Below, one piece after another: positions 40,127 through 40,341 of a stretch of 40,341 bases of DNA. The notes under the pieces were generated by a model. It was given only the letters and a program-made list of their open reading frames with translations. It was not told the origin of the DNA and searched no databases. Made by a program: the position numbers and the translations under genes. Source of the DNA: Myxococcales bacterium (GTDB lineage Bacteria; Myxococcota_A; Polyangia; Polyangiales; Polyangiaceae). The stretch is taken from the NCBI GenBank assembly GCA_016212965.1, contig JACRDA010000120.1, positions 1 through 40,341 of the forward strand, in the 5' to 3' direction. Numbering within the stretch: the first letter of the stretch is position 1; each line of letters opens with the position of its first letter.

Positions 40127-40341
40127 CCCGGCGAGCCGCACCTCGAGCACGGCATCGCGGGTCGAGGTCGCGCGGGCGAGCGCCGTGGCGCGCGTCCGAT
40201 CGAGCCGGTCGAGCACGCCGAGGGCCGCCAGGCGCACGAGGCGCCCGGAGCGCGCGGCGCCGAAGAGCTCGGACGCGAGGCCGAGGGCCTGCGGGACCGA
40301 GGGGGCGTCCGGAGCGCGCGGGCCGGCCGCGAGCGGCGCGC
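40118..40341 (-). CDS. C-terminal part of an unknown protein (runs off right edge)
   Basis: A minus-strand frame open from the right edge to a TGA at 40118-40120. It reads PSVPQALGLASELFGAARS, then LVRLAALGVLDRLDRTRATA and TRDAVLEVRLAGLR. The helical Ala/Leu/Arg pattern resembles HEAT-like or other helical repeats but is too short to assign. Its stop lies inside the last codons of the MBL gene, a 9-bp convergent overlap. The coherent composition and stop position support a real gene; the function is unknown. Confidence 0.6.
   Translation of the reverse strand, partial: APLAAGPRAPDAPSVPQALGLASELFGAARSGRLVRLAALGVLDRLDRTRATALARATSTRDAVLEVRLAGLR

Overview
The window is about 40 kb of very GC-rich DNA, most of it above 70% G+C. 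It comes from a bacterium that looks like a myxobacterium (Myxococcota, probably Polyangiales/Sorangiineae-like). The signs are a Ser/Thr kinase with the HRDVSPEN-type catalytic loop, many Cys-rich lipoproteins with Gly/Thr/Ser linkers, a CRTAC1-type FG-GAP lipoprotein, a TPR-like protein translationally coupled to a lipoprotein, and a LexA-box-like site resembling the Myxococcus consensus in front of a Y-family polymerase. No rRNA, tRNA, CRISPR array or intact insertion sequence was seen.

Layout. 1-9.2 kb: surface and signalling genes. These are a partial lipoprotein, a radical SAM/SPASM enzyme fused in frame to a lipoprotein-like Cys-rich tail, a CRTAC1 lipoprotein, a TPR-like protein plus Cys-rich lipoprotein pair, a membrane Ser/Thr kinase and another Cys-rich lipoprotein. 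9.2-11.4 kb: a tungsten/molybdopterin aldehyde:ferredoxin oxidoreductase and a MoaD/ThiS-like sulfur carrier in one operon. 11.8-15.4 kb: an orphan PAAR-like DUF4280 protein, a small lipoprotein, a GFA-family enzyme and a hybrid histidine kinase. 15.8-18.7 kb: a compact three-gene cassette with two ATGA overlaps, ending in a KaiC-like ATPase and beginning with two proteins I do not recognise. It is locally less GC-rich, and a degraded lipoprotein remnant lies just beyond its right end. 18.9-27.7 kb: one giant cyclic beta-1,2-glucan synthase (NdvB/ChvB type). 28-31.4 kb: ZIP transporter, phosphodiesterase-family lipoprotein, PAP2 phosphatase and methyltransferase. 31.4-33.3 kb: a decaying stretch with a small Cys-rich lipoprotein, an out-of-frame lipoprotein remnant and a frameshifted AAA/DUF4143 ATPase. 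33.3-40.3 kb: mostly housekeeping genes (DNA polymerase IV, D-Ala-D-Ala ligase, DUF3467, alpha/beta hydrolase, a DUF2062-methyltransferase fusion, a LACTB2-like MBL hydrolase) and the 3' end of a further gene.

Intergenic DNA carries several dispersed repeat families. One is a hairpin-plus-tail element in three copies (9.1, 27.7 and 28.0 kb), with an 8-bp GAAGACCA array at its edge in two of them. The second is an ACCACGGAG/GC-palindrome family near 1.8-2.0 and 11.5 kb. The third is a 9-bp GCCAAGGAC array at 15.5 kb. These create misleading long open frames.

The two best candidates for a new system are the radical SAM-lipoprotein fusion with its duplicated CDYG(V/T)PPPP motif (396-1775) and the three-gene KaiC-like cassette (15812-18737).
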